DNA from: Haliscomenobacter sp040401995
GTDB lineage: Bacteria; Bacteroidota; Bacteroidia; Chitinophagales; Saprospiraceae
Length of the DNA stretch: 64,000 nucleotides
Direction of reading: 5' to 3'
NCBI GenBank assembly: GCA_040401995.1
Contig: JBBANM010000027.1
Coordinates: forward strand, 7,908-71,907
Below, in pieces: positions 52,795 to 60,542 of the stretch; the stretch's first letter is position 1, and the number at the start of each line of letters is the position of its first letter. Made by a program: the position numbers and the translations under genes. Below the pieces are notes generated by a model that had not been told where the DNA came from, made no database searches, and saw nothing but the letters and a program-made list of their open reading frames with translations.

Positions 52795-52883
52795 TATCCT
52801 TATCCGCTGGTTTGACTTCAATAGGCCGGCAAGATAAGCACTATTTTTCCTCCTCGTATTCCTTTTACATTTGAAATAATCTT

Positions 52884-52987
52884 GGGCAAACGCATGAAAA
52901 TAGCAAAAAAAATTTTCAATATTTTACGAAGCAAAATCCTATGAAGCAATACCCCAAACATTAGACAAAAGCTCCGATCTAGAGCCT
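52884..52987. repeat. Dispersed repeat, copy 1
   Basis: GGGCAAACGCAT-AAAATA at 52884 and CAAAAGCT-CGATCTAG near 52966 recur in the same order at 63923-64000, with slightly different spacing and bases (AAGCTTCGATCTAG). A dispersed intergenic repeat. Confidence 0.6.
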
Positions 52988-53002
52988 CAGGAGCTATGGC
53001 AC

Positions 53003-53141
53003 GGGCCTTATTGAAATCCCGATTTTGCGAAATCGTAGGCGGGTTAAGCGAAAAACTGTTTGAGGACCCGACGGAGTCGGGACGAGTTTTTTTCGCGCCG
53101 CCGTAGATTTCAAGCAAAATCGTTGGATTTCAATACAGCCC
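53003..53141. repeat. ~139-bp imperfect palindrome (G)
   Basis: Arms start GGGCCTTATTGAAATCC and end GGATTTCAATACAGCCC. Inner parts pair around GAAATC-TAGGCGGG-like sequence and the complement. The centre GACCCGA-CGGAG-TCGGGAC (53065-53083) closely resembles the centre of the trp-operon element. Confidence 0.7.
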
Positions 53142-53322
53142 TTGATTTTTTTGTTTCTTTTTGCATCAAGGCAAAAAGAAAGTAGTATGTATAAATCCCT
53201 GAAATTAAATATTTTAAATTAAAATTACAAACTTAAAGTAATATCCAAAGGCAAAAGCCATCAAACATCAATTTTCATGCGATTGCCCTAGAAATAATCC
53301 CGGCAAGACGTTACTTATTTGA

Positions 53323-53330
53323 TATTTTTG
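53323..53330 (+). promoter_or_regulatory. Possible -7 box of glmM
   Basis: TATTTTTG matches TAnnTTTG and lies 24 bp before the glmM start; no clear -33 element. Confidence 0.35.
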
Positions 53331-53353
53331 CAGCGAAACAAAAAACAATCAAC

Positions 53354-54730
53354 TTGGCATTAATAAAATCCATTTCTGGAATCAGAGGTACCATTGGCGG
53401 TGCCGCGGGAACCAACCTAACCCCGCAAGACATCGTAGAATGTACTGCGGCTTTTGGCGCGTGGTTATTACAAAAAGGAGCTACCCCCAAGGTTGTCATT
53501 GGCCGCGATGCGCGCATTTCAGGTCAAATGGTCAAAGGGCTGGTGGTCAATACCCTTTTGGGATTGGGTATTGACGTAATTGACCTGGATCTTTCCACCA
53601 CGCCCACCGTGGAAATGGAGGTAGTAGCCGCAGGCGCTGGAGCGGGCATCATCATCACTGCCAGTCACAACCCTAAAGAATGGAACGCCTTGAAATTCCT
53701 TAACGATAAAGGTGAATTCATCTCTGCTGCCGATGGCGCTGCTTTGCTGCAAATTTTGGCAGACGGAAAAATTGATTATGCCAACGTTGAAAAACTAGGA
53801 AGTTACCAGACCAATGAAGATTCCTTGGCTCGCCATATCGAAGTCATTTTGCGATTGCCAGAAGTAGCGGTTGATTTAATCCGTTCCGCTCGTTTCAAAG
53901 TGGTGGTGGATGCCGTTAATTCAACTGGTGCATTGGCCTTGCCGCCGCTGCTCAAACAGTTGGGTTGTGAAGTAGTGCTCCTCAACGGTGAAGTCAACGG
54001 TCATTTTGCCCATAATCCAGAACCTTTGCCCGAACATTTGCAGGAACTTTCGGCTGTCGTGGTAGCGGAAAAAGCGCATTTGGGCATAGCGGTCGACCCC
54101 GACGTAGATCGCTTGGCGTTTGTATGTGAAAATGGCGATATGTTTGGCGAAGAATATACCTTAGTGGCGATCGCTGATTATATGTTGCAGCAAAAACCGG
54201 GGAATACGGTTTCGAATTTATCTTCCACCCGCGCATTGCGAGATGTAACCCTAGCTCGCGGCGGACAATATTTTGCCAGCGCAGTAGGGGAGGTGAACGT
54301 GGTGGATCAAATGAAGGCCGTAAATGCCGTGATCGGCGGCGAAGGTAATGGCGGCATCATCGTGCCCGATTTGCATTATGGTCGCGACGCATTAGTGGGA
54401 ATCGCCTTGTTTTTGACTTGGTTGGCAAAAACAGGGGAAACAGTTTCCACTTTACGGGCACGTTACCCCGATTACAAGATGATGAAGGATAAAATAGCCC
54501 TGACGCCAGATTTGGATTTGGATCCAATTTTGGCGAAATTGGAAAAAAAATACGCCCAGGAACAAATCAATACCATCGATGGGTTGAAAATTGATTTCCC
54601 GCAGGGTTGGGTGCATTTGCGCAAATCAAACACCGAGCCGATCATTCGGATTTACGCAGAAGCAGAAACGATGGAAAGTGCACGGGCTTTGAACGAGCAA
54701 ATCAAGAATGATGTTCAAGCATTTTTATAA
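53354..54730 (+). CDS. glmM: Phosphoglucosamine mutase
   Basis: 458 residues starting at TTG 53354 (ALIKSISGIRGTIGG). No ATG lies near. It converts glucosamine-6-P to glucosamine-1-P for cell-wall and LPS synthesis. Seen: SGIRGTIGG, the phosphoserine loop GIIITASHNPKEWNALKF, metal loop VDPDVDRLAFV and RKSNTEPIIRIYAE. A related phosphomannomutase is possible. The cysteine desulfurase follows 29 bp downstream. Confidence 0.85.
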   Translation: MALIKSISGIRGTIGGAAGTNLTPQDIVECTAAFGAWLLQKGATPKVVIGRDARISGQMVKGLVVNTLLGLGIDVIDLDLSTTPTVEMEVVAAGAGAGIIITASHNPKEWNALKFLNDKGEFISAADGAALLQILADGKIDYANVEKLGSYQTNEDSLARHIEVILRLPEVAVDLIRSARFKVVVDAVNSTGALALPPLLKQLGCEVVLLNGEVNGHFAHNPEPLPEHLQELSAVVVAEKAHLGIAVDPDVDRLAFVCENGDMFGEEYTLVAIADYMLQQKPGNTVSNLSSTRALRDVTLARGGQYFASAVGEVNVVDQMKAVNAVIGGEGNGGIIVPDLHYGRDALVGIALFLTWLAKTGETVSTLRARYPDYKMMKDKIALTPDLDLDPILAKLEKKYAQEQINTIDGLKIDFPQGWVHLRKSNTEPIIRIYAEAETMESARALNEQIKNDVQAFL

Positions 54731-54759
54731 TAGAAAGACTTACTCAAAAACATAGGAAC

Positions 54760-55899
54760 ATGCGCGTTTTTTTTGACAATGCGGCTACTACGTCGCTCGA
54801 TGAAGCAGTAATTGAAGTGATGATCAACGCCATGCGCAACAACAATGGCAATCCATCTTCCATTCATGCGGAGGGTCGCAACGCCCGTGCCGCGGTAGAA
54901 CAGGCCCGCAAACAAGTGGCAAAACTGCTCAATGCCTCGATTGGCGAGATATTTTTCACCTCGGGCGGTACCGAATCTTCAAATATGGTGCTCAAACGTG
55001 CGGTGAGTGATTTAGGCGTTCGCCGCATCATTAGTTCACGCACTGAACACCATTGTGTGCTCCATTCCCTTGATGCGTTGGCGAATGAAGTTGAAATTGT
55101 ATTCGTGGATCAAGACGAAGCTGGGCATATTCAACTGGGGCATTTGGAAACTTTGTTGCAAAATAAAACCCACAAAACCCTGGTTTCTTTGATGCACGCC
55201 AACAACGAAGTGGGGACTTTGCTCGATTTGGATGCGGTATCAGAATTGTGCCAAACTTACGATGCCCTTTTTCATTCCGATACAGTGCAAACCATGGGTT
55301 TTTACCCGATTGATTTGGTCAAAACCAAAATCAATTTCCTTACTGGATCGGCACATAAATTTCACGGCCCCAAGGGTATCGGTTTTGTGTACATCAATAA
55401 GGCCAATCAAATTCACCCCATGATTGATGGCGGCGCGCAAGAACGCAACATGCGCGGCGGCACCGAAAACCTTTACGGTATCATCGGACTGGCCAAGGCC
55501 ATGGAGCTGGCTTTTGAACATATGGATGAGCGCCGCGAGCAAATCACCCAGGTGCGCAACTATTTTGCTGAGCAGTTGAAAGCCAATTTTGACGACATCG
55601 AATTCAACGGCGATCCCTTTGGGCAAGGCCATTACAAGGTGTTGAGCGTAAGTTTTCCAAATTCCGACAAATCAGATTTGCTATTGCTCAACCTCGATAT
55701 CGCGGGCATTAGCGTGTCGGGTGGTAGCGCTTGCAGTTCGGGTGCGGATGCGGGCTCTCACGTGCTCGAGGCATTAAAAGGCAACTCGGATCGCAAAACC
55801 ATCCGTTTTTCTTTTTCCCATACCAATACCTTGGAGGAAATTGATTTTACCATAAATAAGCTGAAGGAAATTACCAAATCGGCTTTGTTTGCTGTATAG
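54760..55899 (+). CDS. Cysteine desulfurase (NifS/IscS family)
   Basis: 379 residues. It removes sulfur from cysteine with PLP, for Fe-S clusters or other sulfur needs. Seen: FFDNAATTSLDEAV, GEIFFTSGGTESSNMVL, HSDTVQTMGFYPIDL, the PLP lysine in LTGSAHKFHGPKGIGFVYI, NMRGGTENL and the active-site loop SVSGGSACSSGADAGS with its Cys. IscU is not adjacent. Confidence 0.93.
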   Translation: MRVFFDNAATTSLDEAVIEVMINAMRNNNGNPSSIHAEGRNARAAVEQARKQVAKLLNASIGEIFFTSGGTESSNMVLKRAVSDLGVRRIISSRTEHHCVLHSLDALANEVEIVFVDQDEAGHIQLGHLETLLQNKTHKTLVSLMHANNEVGTLLDLDAVSELCQTYDALFHSDTVQTMGFYPIDLVKTKINFLTGSAHKFHGPKGIGFVYINKANQIHPMIDGGAQERNMRGGTENLYGIIGLAKAMELAFEHMDERREQITQVRNYFAEQLKANFDDIEFNGDPFGQGHYKVLSVSFPNSDKSDLLLLNLDIAGISVSGGSACSSGADAGSHVLEALKGNSDRKTIRFSFSHTNTLEEIDFTINKLKEITKSALFAV

Positions 55900-55911
55900 T
55901 TTACTACAAAT

Positions 55912-56083
55912 GTAAAAGTTAAGCACCTCGCCTTCGGCGATGAGGCAATTTTTTTTTAGCCACAAATTGCACAAATTTTCACAAATTAGGACACAAACTG
56001 GTGTTTGTGCGCCCAGCACGAATAGCATTCGTGATTAAACTTGTGAATTTTTTTGCAATTTGTGGCTTTATTTTTACCCCTCA
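55912..56083. repeat. Partly degraded imperfect palindrome (E), CGCCTTCGGCG family
   Basis: Contains TGTAAAAGTTAAGCACCTCGCCTTCGGCG, TAGCCACAAATTGC...TTTTCACAAATT, a central CACAAAC-TGGT-GTTTGTG, and the complement GCAATTTGTGGCT near 56055-56068. The right end lacks the CGCCGAAGGCG arm. Same plan as D and F. Confidence 0.65.
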
Positions 56084-56101
56084 TTCATCAATACCTACAT
56101 C

Positions 56102-56629
56102 ATGAATCGCCGTCAAATCATTCAACAGATGGTTTTGTTGTCGGGTGGCATTATGCTTGCGCCTTCCACTTTGGCCGCCATCGACACCTGGAGCCCCGAT
56201 GCCGCACCAGCCAACGATCAAACCGATCTAATCGCCGAGATCGCCGATCTTATCATTCCTGATACCGATACGCCGGGGGCTAAGGCGGCCAAAACCGAGC
56301 AATACATTTTGCTGATGCTTCAAGATTGTACGCCTGCCGATCAGCGCGAAGCGTTTTTCAAAGGTCTGGAAGCTTTTGACCAAGCCTGTTTGTCGCAGTT
56401 TGGGCGCAAATTTTTATCGGTTCGGCTTGATCAGCGTCAAAAATTCCTGGAGCAAGAAGACGCCAAAGGAGGCGCTTTTATTCGGCAGATGAAATGGCTG
56501 ACCATGGCGGGTTATTTCTCTTCTGAAATCGGTATGACCAAAGCGCTGGCTTTTTTGCCGGTGCCTGGCAAATACGTGGCTTGTGCCCCGCTGAAACCTG
56601 GGCAGAGAGCTTGGGCCAATTATTTCTAA
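56102..56629 (+). CDS. Gluconate 2-dehydrogenase subunit 3-like protein with Tat signal
   Basis: 175 residues from ATG 56102. The N-terminus MNRRQIIQQMVLLSGGIMLAPSTLAA has an RR motif and hydrophobic core like a Tat signal. The body (LIAEIADLIIPDTDTPGAKAAKTEQYILLML, then DQACLSQFGRKFLSV) matches gluconate 2-dehydrogenase subunit 3. The partner gene begins 27 bp downstream. Upstream is a palindromic element. Confidence 0.85.
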   Translation: MNRRQIIQQMVLLSGGIMLAPSTLAAIDTWSPDAAPANDQTDLIAEIADLIIPDTDTPGAKAAKTEQYILLMLQDCTPADQREAFFKGLEAFDQACLSQFGRKFLSVRLDQRQKFLEQEDAKGGAFIRQMKWLTMAGYFSSEIGMTKALAFLPVPGKYVACAPLKPGQRAWANYF

Positions 56630-56655
56630 TCACCCGACAAAATTCTACCATTCTC

Positions 56656-58359
56656 ATGGCCAATTTGAATCTTGAAGCTAAGAAAAATAATACCTACGAT
56701 GCCATTGTAATCGGATCGGGCATCAGCGGCGGTTGGGCGGCAAAAGAGCTCACCAAATTTAAACTCAAAACGCTGGTGCTGGAACGCGGCGGAAAATTGG
56801 ATCACATCGCCGATTATACCACCTCGATGACCAACCCTTGGGATTTTCCGCATCGCTTATCAAATACCGAAGCCGAAAAGGCGGAAAGCCCCATTCAAAG
56901 CAAATGTTACGCTTGGAACGAAGGTACCACCCATCTTTTTGTCAAAGACAGTGAAAACCCCTACAACCAAGTGAAACCCTTTGACTGGGTTCGCGGCTAC
57001 CATGTTGGGGGGAAATCGATCATGTGGGCGCGCCAATGCTACCGCTGGAGCGAGGTGGATTTTGAAGCCAATGCCCGCGAAGGCATCGCCATTGATTGGC
57101 CCATTCGCTATGCCGATTTAGCGCCATGGTACAGCTACGTGGAGCGTTTTGCTGGCATCAACGGCAATAAAGACGGACTTCCACAGATCCCCGACGGCGA
57201 GTTTTTGCCGCCCATGGAACTGAACTGCGTTGAATTGCACTTGCAAGGCGCCTTAAAACAAAAATTTCCCGATCGCAAATTGATCATTGGGCGCAGTGCC
57301 AATCATACCAAACAAGTGGAAGGTCGCGGCCCTTGTCAGTACCGCAATTTGTGCCACCGGGGTTGTCCATTTAGCGGGTATTTTAGCTCCAATTCGGCCA
57401 CCTTGCCTGCCGCGGCCAATACTGGGAAAATGACCCTGGCCACCAATGCCATTGTACATTCCATCATTTACGACGAAAAAAAGGGGAAAGCAACCGGAGT
57501 GCGGGTAGTCGATGCACTGACCAAGGAAATGACCGAGTACTACGCAAAAATCATTTTTGTCAATGCCTCTACCTTGGGCACGGCGCAGATTCTCTTGAAT
57601 TCAACATCCAGCCGTTTCCCCAACGGATTGGGCAACGACAGCGATAGCCTTGGGCGTTACTTGATGGATCACAATTACCGCATCCGTTGTTCGGCTGATG
57701 TTGAGGGTTTTACCGATGAATATTACAGCGGTCGCCGACCCAATGGGTTTTATGTGCCGCGCTTCCGCAACTATGGCGCCGATAAACAGAGCGACTTTGT
57801 GCGCGGGTACGCGAGCTCGGGCGAAGCTGGTAGAGCGGGTTGGGAACGTTTGGCCTACCAAGCGGGCATTGGCGCCGATTTCAAAAACTTGGCTACTCAG
57901 CCAGGCCCTTGGAACATCAGCATCCAAAGCCAGGGCGAAATGTTGCCCGATGCCAGCAACCGCGTGACTTTAAATTATCAGAAACTAGACCAATGGGGCT
58001 TGCCCACCCTCGATATCGATTGCGAATGGAAAGCCAATGAGGAAGCCATGTGCAAAGACATGCTAAAAACCTTACCCGAGATGTTGGACAGCGCCGGTTT
58101 CAAAAATATCAATGCTTGGGATAGCCGCCAAGCGCCGGGTTTAGGTATCCACGAAATGGGTACTGCGCGCATGGGCAGGGATCCCAAAACATCGATACTC
58201 AATGGTTGGAATCAAGTACATACGGTGAAAAACGTATTCGTTACCGATGGCGCTTGTATGACTTCACAAGCTTGTCAAAACCCTTCCGTGACGTATATGG
58301 CCTTGACGGCACGAGCTTGTGACTATGCGGTGAGCGAGTTGAAAAAGCGGAATTTGTAA
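56656..58359 (+). CDS. GMC-family oxidoreductase
   Basis: 567 residues from ATG 56656 (MANLNLEAKKNNTYDAIVIGSGISGGWAAKEL). The FAD-binding motif is AIVIGSGISGGWAAKEL. Further FAD/GMC motifs include GYHVGGKSIMWARQCYRWSEVDFE, VNASTLGTAQILLNS and GLGIHEMGTARMG near the C-terminus. Likely oxidises a sugar or polyol. It has no signal peptide of its own and may be exported with the Tat-signal subunit upstream. No cytochrome c subunit follows. Confidence 0.88.
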   Translation: MANLNLEAKKNNTYDAIVIGSGISGGWAAKELTKFKLKTLVLERGGKLDHIADYTTSMTNPWDFPHRLSNTEAEKAESPIQSKCYAWNEGTTHLFVKDSENPYNQVKPFDWVRGYHVGGKSIMWARQCYRWSEVDFEANAREGIAIDWPIRYADLAPWYSYVERFAGINGNKDGLPQIPDGEFLPPMELNCVELHLQGALKQKFPDRKLIIGRSANHTKQVEGRGPCQYRNLCHRGCPFSGYFSSNSATLPAAANTGKMTLATNAIVHSIIYDEKKGKATGVRVVDALTKEMTEYYAKIIFVNASTLGTAQILLNSTSSRFPNGLGNDSDSLGRYLMDHNYRIRCSADVEGFTDEYYSGRRPNGFYVPRFRNYGADKQSDFVRGYASSGEAGRAGWERLAYQAGIGADFKNLATQPGPWNISIQSQGEMLPDASNRVTLNYQKLDQWGLPTLDIDCEWKANEEAMCKDMLKTLPEMLDSAGFKNINAWDSRQAPGLGIHEMGTARMGRDPKTSILNGWNQVHTVKNVFVTDGACMTSQACQNPSVTYMALTARACDYAVSELKKRNL

Positions 58360-58449
58360 ATGGCGTCTATTTGTGATTTACGCTTTCAAATTTTAGCAAG
58401 GACGAAACGGGAAAAAGTATTACACGTTTTTTTACTGTCTTAGAATGGC

Positions 58450-58569
58450 GTAAAAATTTAGCACCTCGCCTTCGGCGAACAACAAATATCTTTTTGGCCA
58501 CAAATTTGTAAAATTTGTGGCTGAAAATTTGATTTTCTCATCGCCGAAGGCGAGTTACTAACCTTTTAC
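58450..58569. repeat. ~120-bp imperfect palindrome (F), CGCCTTCGGCG family
   Basis: Starts GTAAAAATTTAGCACC then CGCCTTCGGCGA, and ends TCGCCGAAGGCGAGTTAC then CTTTTAC. The centre is GCCACAAATTT-GTA-AAATTTGTGGC (58497-58521). Non-coding. Confidence 0.75.
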
Positions 58570-58613
58570 AAAAGGAATACAGATTTATAAGTGAAAGGTG
58601 GTTGTCGTACTAC

Positions 58614-59021
58614 TTACAACGCCTTCATCTTATTGCCCTTGGCATCGTGAGTCACCTCCGCCAAACCCAAGGCTTCCATCAATGGCGGAATGTACATCCC
58701 AAATCTGCCGCGTAGGCCTTTTTTCAATCCATACCAACCGCCAACCGGGTTTTGATCCGATCTACCCCAAGCTTCAACCGTACCTTCTTTGGCTGGTTTT
58801 TGCTCGTCGGCGCTACCCAGTTCCATCCAGTCGCCGTGTTGTTTGAGCATGGCGTGTAGGTCATTGAGGCAACGCAAATCATAGTGCAGCACCGTTTTGC
58901 CAACTGTACAAACTAGGATTTCCGTTCCGTCTTTTTCACCCACGTGCATAGTGTATTCCGAGGTTAGTGGAGGGGTTTTGAGTAACAAGGGGTGGTCTTT
59001 GGTACCAATTTTATCTTTCAT
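58614..59021 (-). CDS. Hypothetical protein
   Basis: 135 residues, no signal peptide. Mostly polar with a few notable words: YTMHVGEKDGTEILVCTVGKTVLHYDLRCLNDLHAMLKQHGDWMELGSADEQ and WYGLKKGLRGRFGMYIPPLMEALGLAEVTHD. I do not recognise a family. A conserved-looking, compact cytoplasmic protein. It begins at ATG 59021 and lies in a minus-strand set with the SRPBCC and sigma genes. Confidence 0.65.
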   Translation of the reverse strand: MKDKIGTKDHPLLLKTPPLTSEYTMHVGEKDGTEILVCTVGKTVLHYDLRCLNDLHAMLKQHGDWMELGSADEQKPAKEGTVEAWGRSDQNPVGGWYGLKKGLRGRFGMYIPPLMEALGLAEVTHDAKGNKMKAL

Positions 59022-59064
59022 AGGAGTTGTGATTTTTGATGTTAAAAGGAGTGAAAAAAACTAC

Positions 59065-59137
59065 AACCACGAAGTGGTGGCATTATTAGAAAACGGATTA
59101 GTTCAGATTTCAGAACCACGAAGTGGTGACATTATTA
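59065..59137. repeat. Pair of 24-bp ACCACGAAGTGGT repeats
   Basis: AACCACGAAGTGGTG(G/A)CATTATTA occurs at 59065-59088 and 59114-59137 (one mismatch, 49-bp period). Each forms the small hairpin ACCAC-GAA-GTGGT. A partial third copy (TGACATGATTATG) follows at about 59141. Confidence 0.7.
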
Positions 59138-59153
59138 TAGTGACATGATTATG

Positions 59154-59603
59154 CTAGTCGTTGATATTTTCCGCCTCTTTTTTCAAATCAGCAGCAAACC
59201 GATCAAAAGCCTGATCAAAAGATGGAATGTAATTCGCATAAAGCGGGAATATCAATCCACCAATTTTTTCCACCATCGAAAAAGTGACGGTATCCGGCGC
59301 GGATTGCGCCAGCGTGTACACCCGATTGCCCTGGCCGTCGCCCCAGATCAATTGTTTTTCCGCTTCAAAGGCTTTTACCTGGAGTTTAAAGGTGCGTTTG
59401 GGATCCAAGGTGGACTTCAGGCGGATCGTTTCACCAAGCGCAATGGCGCCTTCGATGGATACCACCGTAGAATTCCAGCGCGGATAATCAGCAGCATTGG
59501 TCAAAAGCGCCCAAACAATGGCGACATCTGCGTGAATATCAATGGATACCGAGGTTTCCCGATTAAACGTAGTTTTTACCGTAATAGCTTTGCTAGTGGA
59601 CAT
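59154..59603 (-). CDS. SRPBCC-superfamily (START-like) protein
   Basis: 149 residues. The pattern SIDIHADVAIVWALLTNAADYPRWNSTVVSIEGAIALGETIRLK and PDTVTFSMVEKIGGLIFPLYANYIPSFDQAFDRFAADLKKEAE fits polyketide cyclase/SRPBCC proteins, which bind hydrophobic ligands. It lies 56 bp downstream of the sigma factor gene. Role unknown. Confidence 0.85.
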   Translation of the reverse strand: MSTSKAITVKTTFNRETSVSIDIHADVAIVWALLTNAADYPRWNSTVVSIEGAIALGETIRLKSTLDPKRTFKLQVKAFEAEKQLIWGDGQGNRVYTLAQSAPDTVTFSMVEKIGGLIFPLYANYIPSFDQAFDRFAADLKKEAENIND

Positions 59604-59659
59604 AACGTAATTATTGGTTGATTCGCAGTTTTGACGATTGAGGGTTGCAAAACGATAGG

Positions 59660-60463
59660 CTAATCTACTTTTTTTTGCAAATAATTTTCCATCACTTGTC
59701 TATTATGTTCTAAATGATGGAGTTGTAATGCGGCGGCATTGGATTCAAAAGGGTCGATGCCTTGCAGAATTTGCATACGCAGATCAAATAAATGTTCCTT
59801 ATCGGCTTTTTCGGCCACCCGCGCCATTTCAATTTTTACGACTTCCTCCTGGAAATTTTGCTGGGGATTAAAAATGCCATTTAGCTCCGAGCATTGATGA
59901 CAAATCCCTTCCTTGTTAATCAAGGCACAACGCTGGTCAAAAATCTGCATCATTTTGGAGCGCCCAGTGTGCAGGTAATATTTGACCATGGCCTCGTTGG
60001 CGTCGATGATTTGCACAATTTCGCTGACTTTAAATTCATACACTTCTTTGAGCAACAAACAAATTTGCTGTTCCAGAGGGAGGGACTTGGCGATGCAGGT
60101 AAAGCAAAAAGCGATGTGTTCTTTGATCTCAAAATCGCCTTGCGGGGAAGTGGCGCGTAGGTGCAGGGCTTCCTGAAAAAACTTGGGATTGCCGAGCGCG
60201 GCTGCTTTGGTAATATCGGTCACATTTTCCACCCAGCGTTTTTTGGCGCGTAGGTTGTCTTTCGCCAGGTTGCTGGCAATGGTAAAAATCCAGGTTTTGA
60301 GAGTAGATTCAGCGCGGAAGGTATCGATTTTATCGGCGGCTTTGAGGTAGGTATCGTGTACCAGATCTTCGGCGTCGGCCACGCTGGCGGTGATGCGGAG
60401 CAAAAAAGATTTTAAAGGGCCGCGCAGGCTTTCAAATTCGGTGTTTAGGTGTTGGGTGTTCAT
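59660..60463 (-). CDS. ECF-type sigma-70 family RNA polymerase sigma factor
   Basis: 267 residues. Region 2 is AEDLVHDTYLKAADKIDTFRAESTLKTWIFTIASNLAKDNLRAKKR. Region 4 is LPLEQQICLLLKEVYEFKVSEIVQIIDANEAMVKYYLHTGRSKM. A C-terminal extension of about 80 residues follows with CHQCSELNGIFNPQQNFQEEVVK, a possible zinc-binding CxxC. No anti-sigma gene is next to it; the SRPBCC and hypothetical genes lie downstream. Confidence 0.9.
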   Translation of the reverse strand: MNTQHLNTEFESLRGPLKSFLLRITASVADAEDLVHDTYLKAADKIDTFRAESTLKTWIFTIASNLAKDNLRAKKRWVENVTDITKAAALGNPKFFQEALHLRATSPQGDFEIKEHIAFCFTCIAKSLPLEQQICLLLKEVYEFKVSEIVQIIDANEAMVKYYLHTGRSKMMQIFDQRCALINKEGICHQCSELNGIFNPQQNFQEEVVKIEMARVAEKADKEHLFDLRMQILQGIDPFESNAAALQLHHLEHNRQVMENYLQKKVD

Positions 60464-60542
60464 GCTGCTGAAATAAGAGATTGCAAAAATGCTACTGAAA
60501 AAGCCAATTTTTTCATAATTCTAAGTACACCATAACCTTAAA

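Larger units (their letters stand above)
52822..53353. other. Repeat-rich gap of ~530 bp
   Basis: No gene. It holds a dispersed repeat (52884-52987), the imperfect palindrome G (53003-53141), a small hairpin TTTCTTTTTGC / GCAAAAAGAAA (53154-53181), and the probable glmM promoter (TATTTTTG at 53323). Confidence 0.6.

Noticed and set aside
53003..53004. TGGCACGGGCC near 52997 as a second sigma-54 promoter
   Set aside because: It has the -24-like word but not the GC at the -12 position with correct spacing.
58897..59148. Plus-strand frame covering the ACCACGAAGTGGT repeats
   Set aside because: Its C-terminal part is translated repeat and its N-terminal part is antisense to the hypothetical gene.
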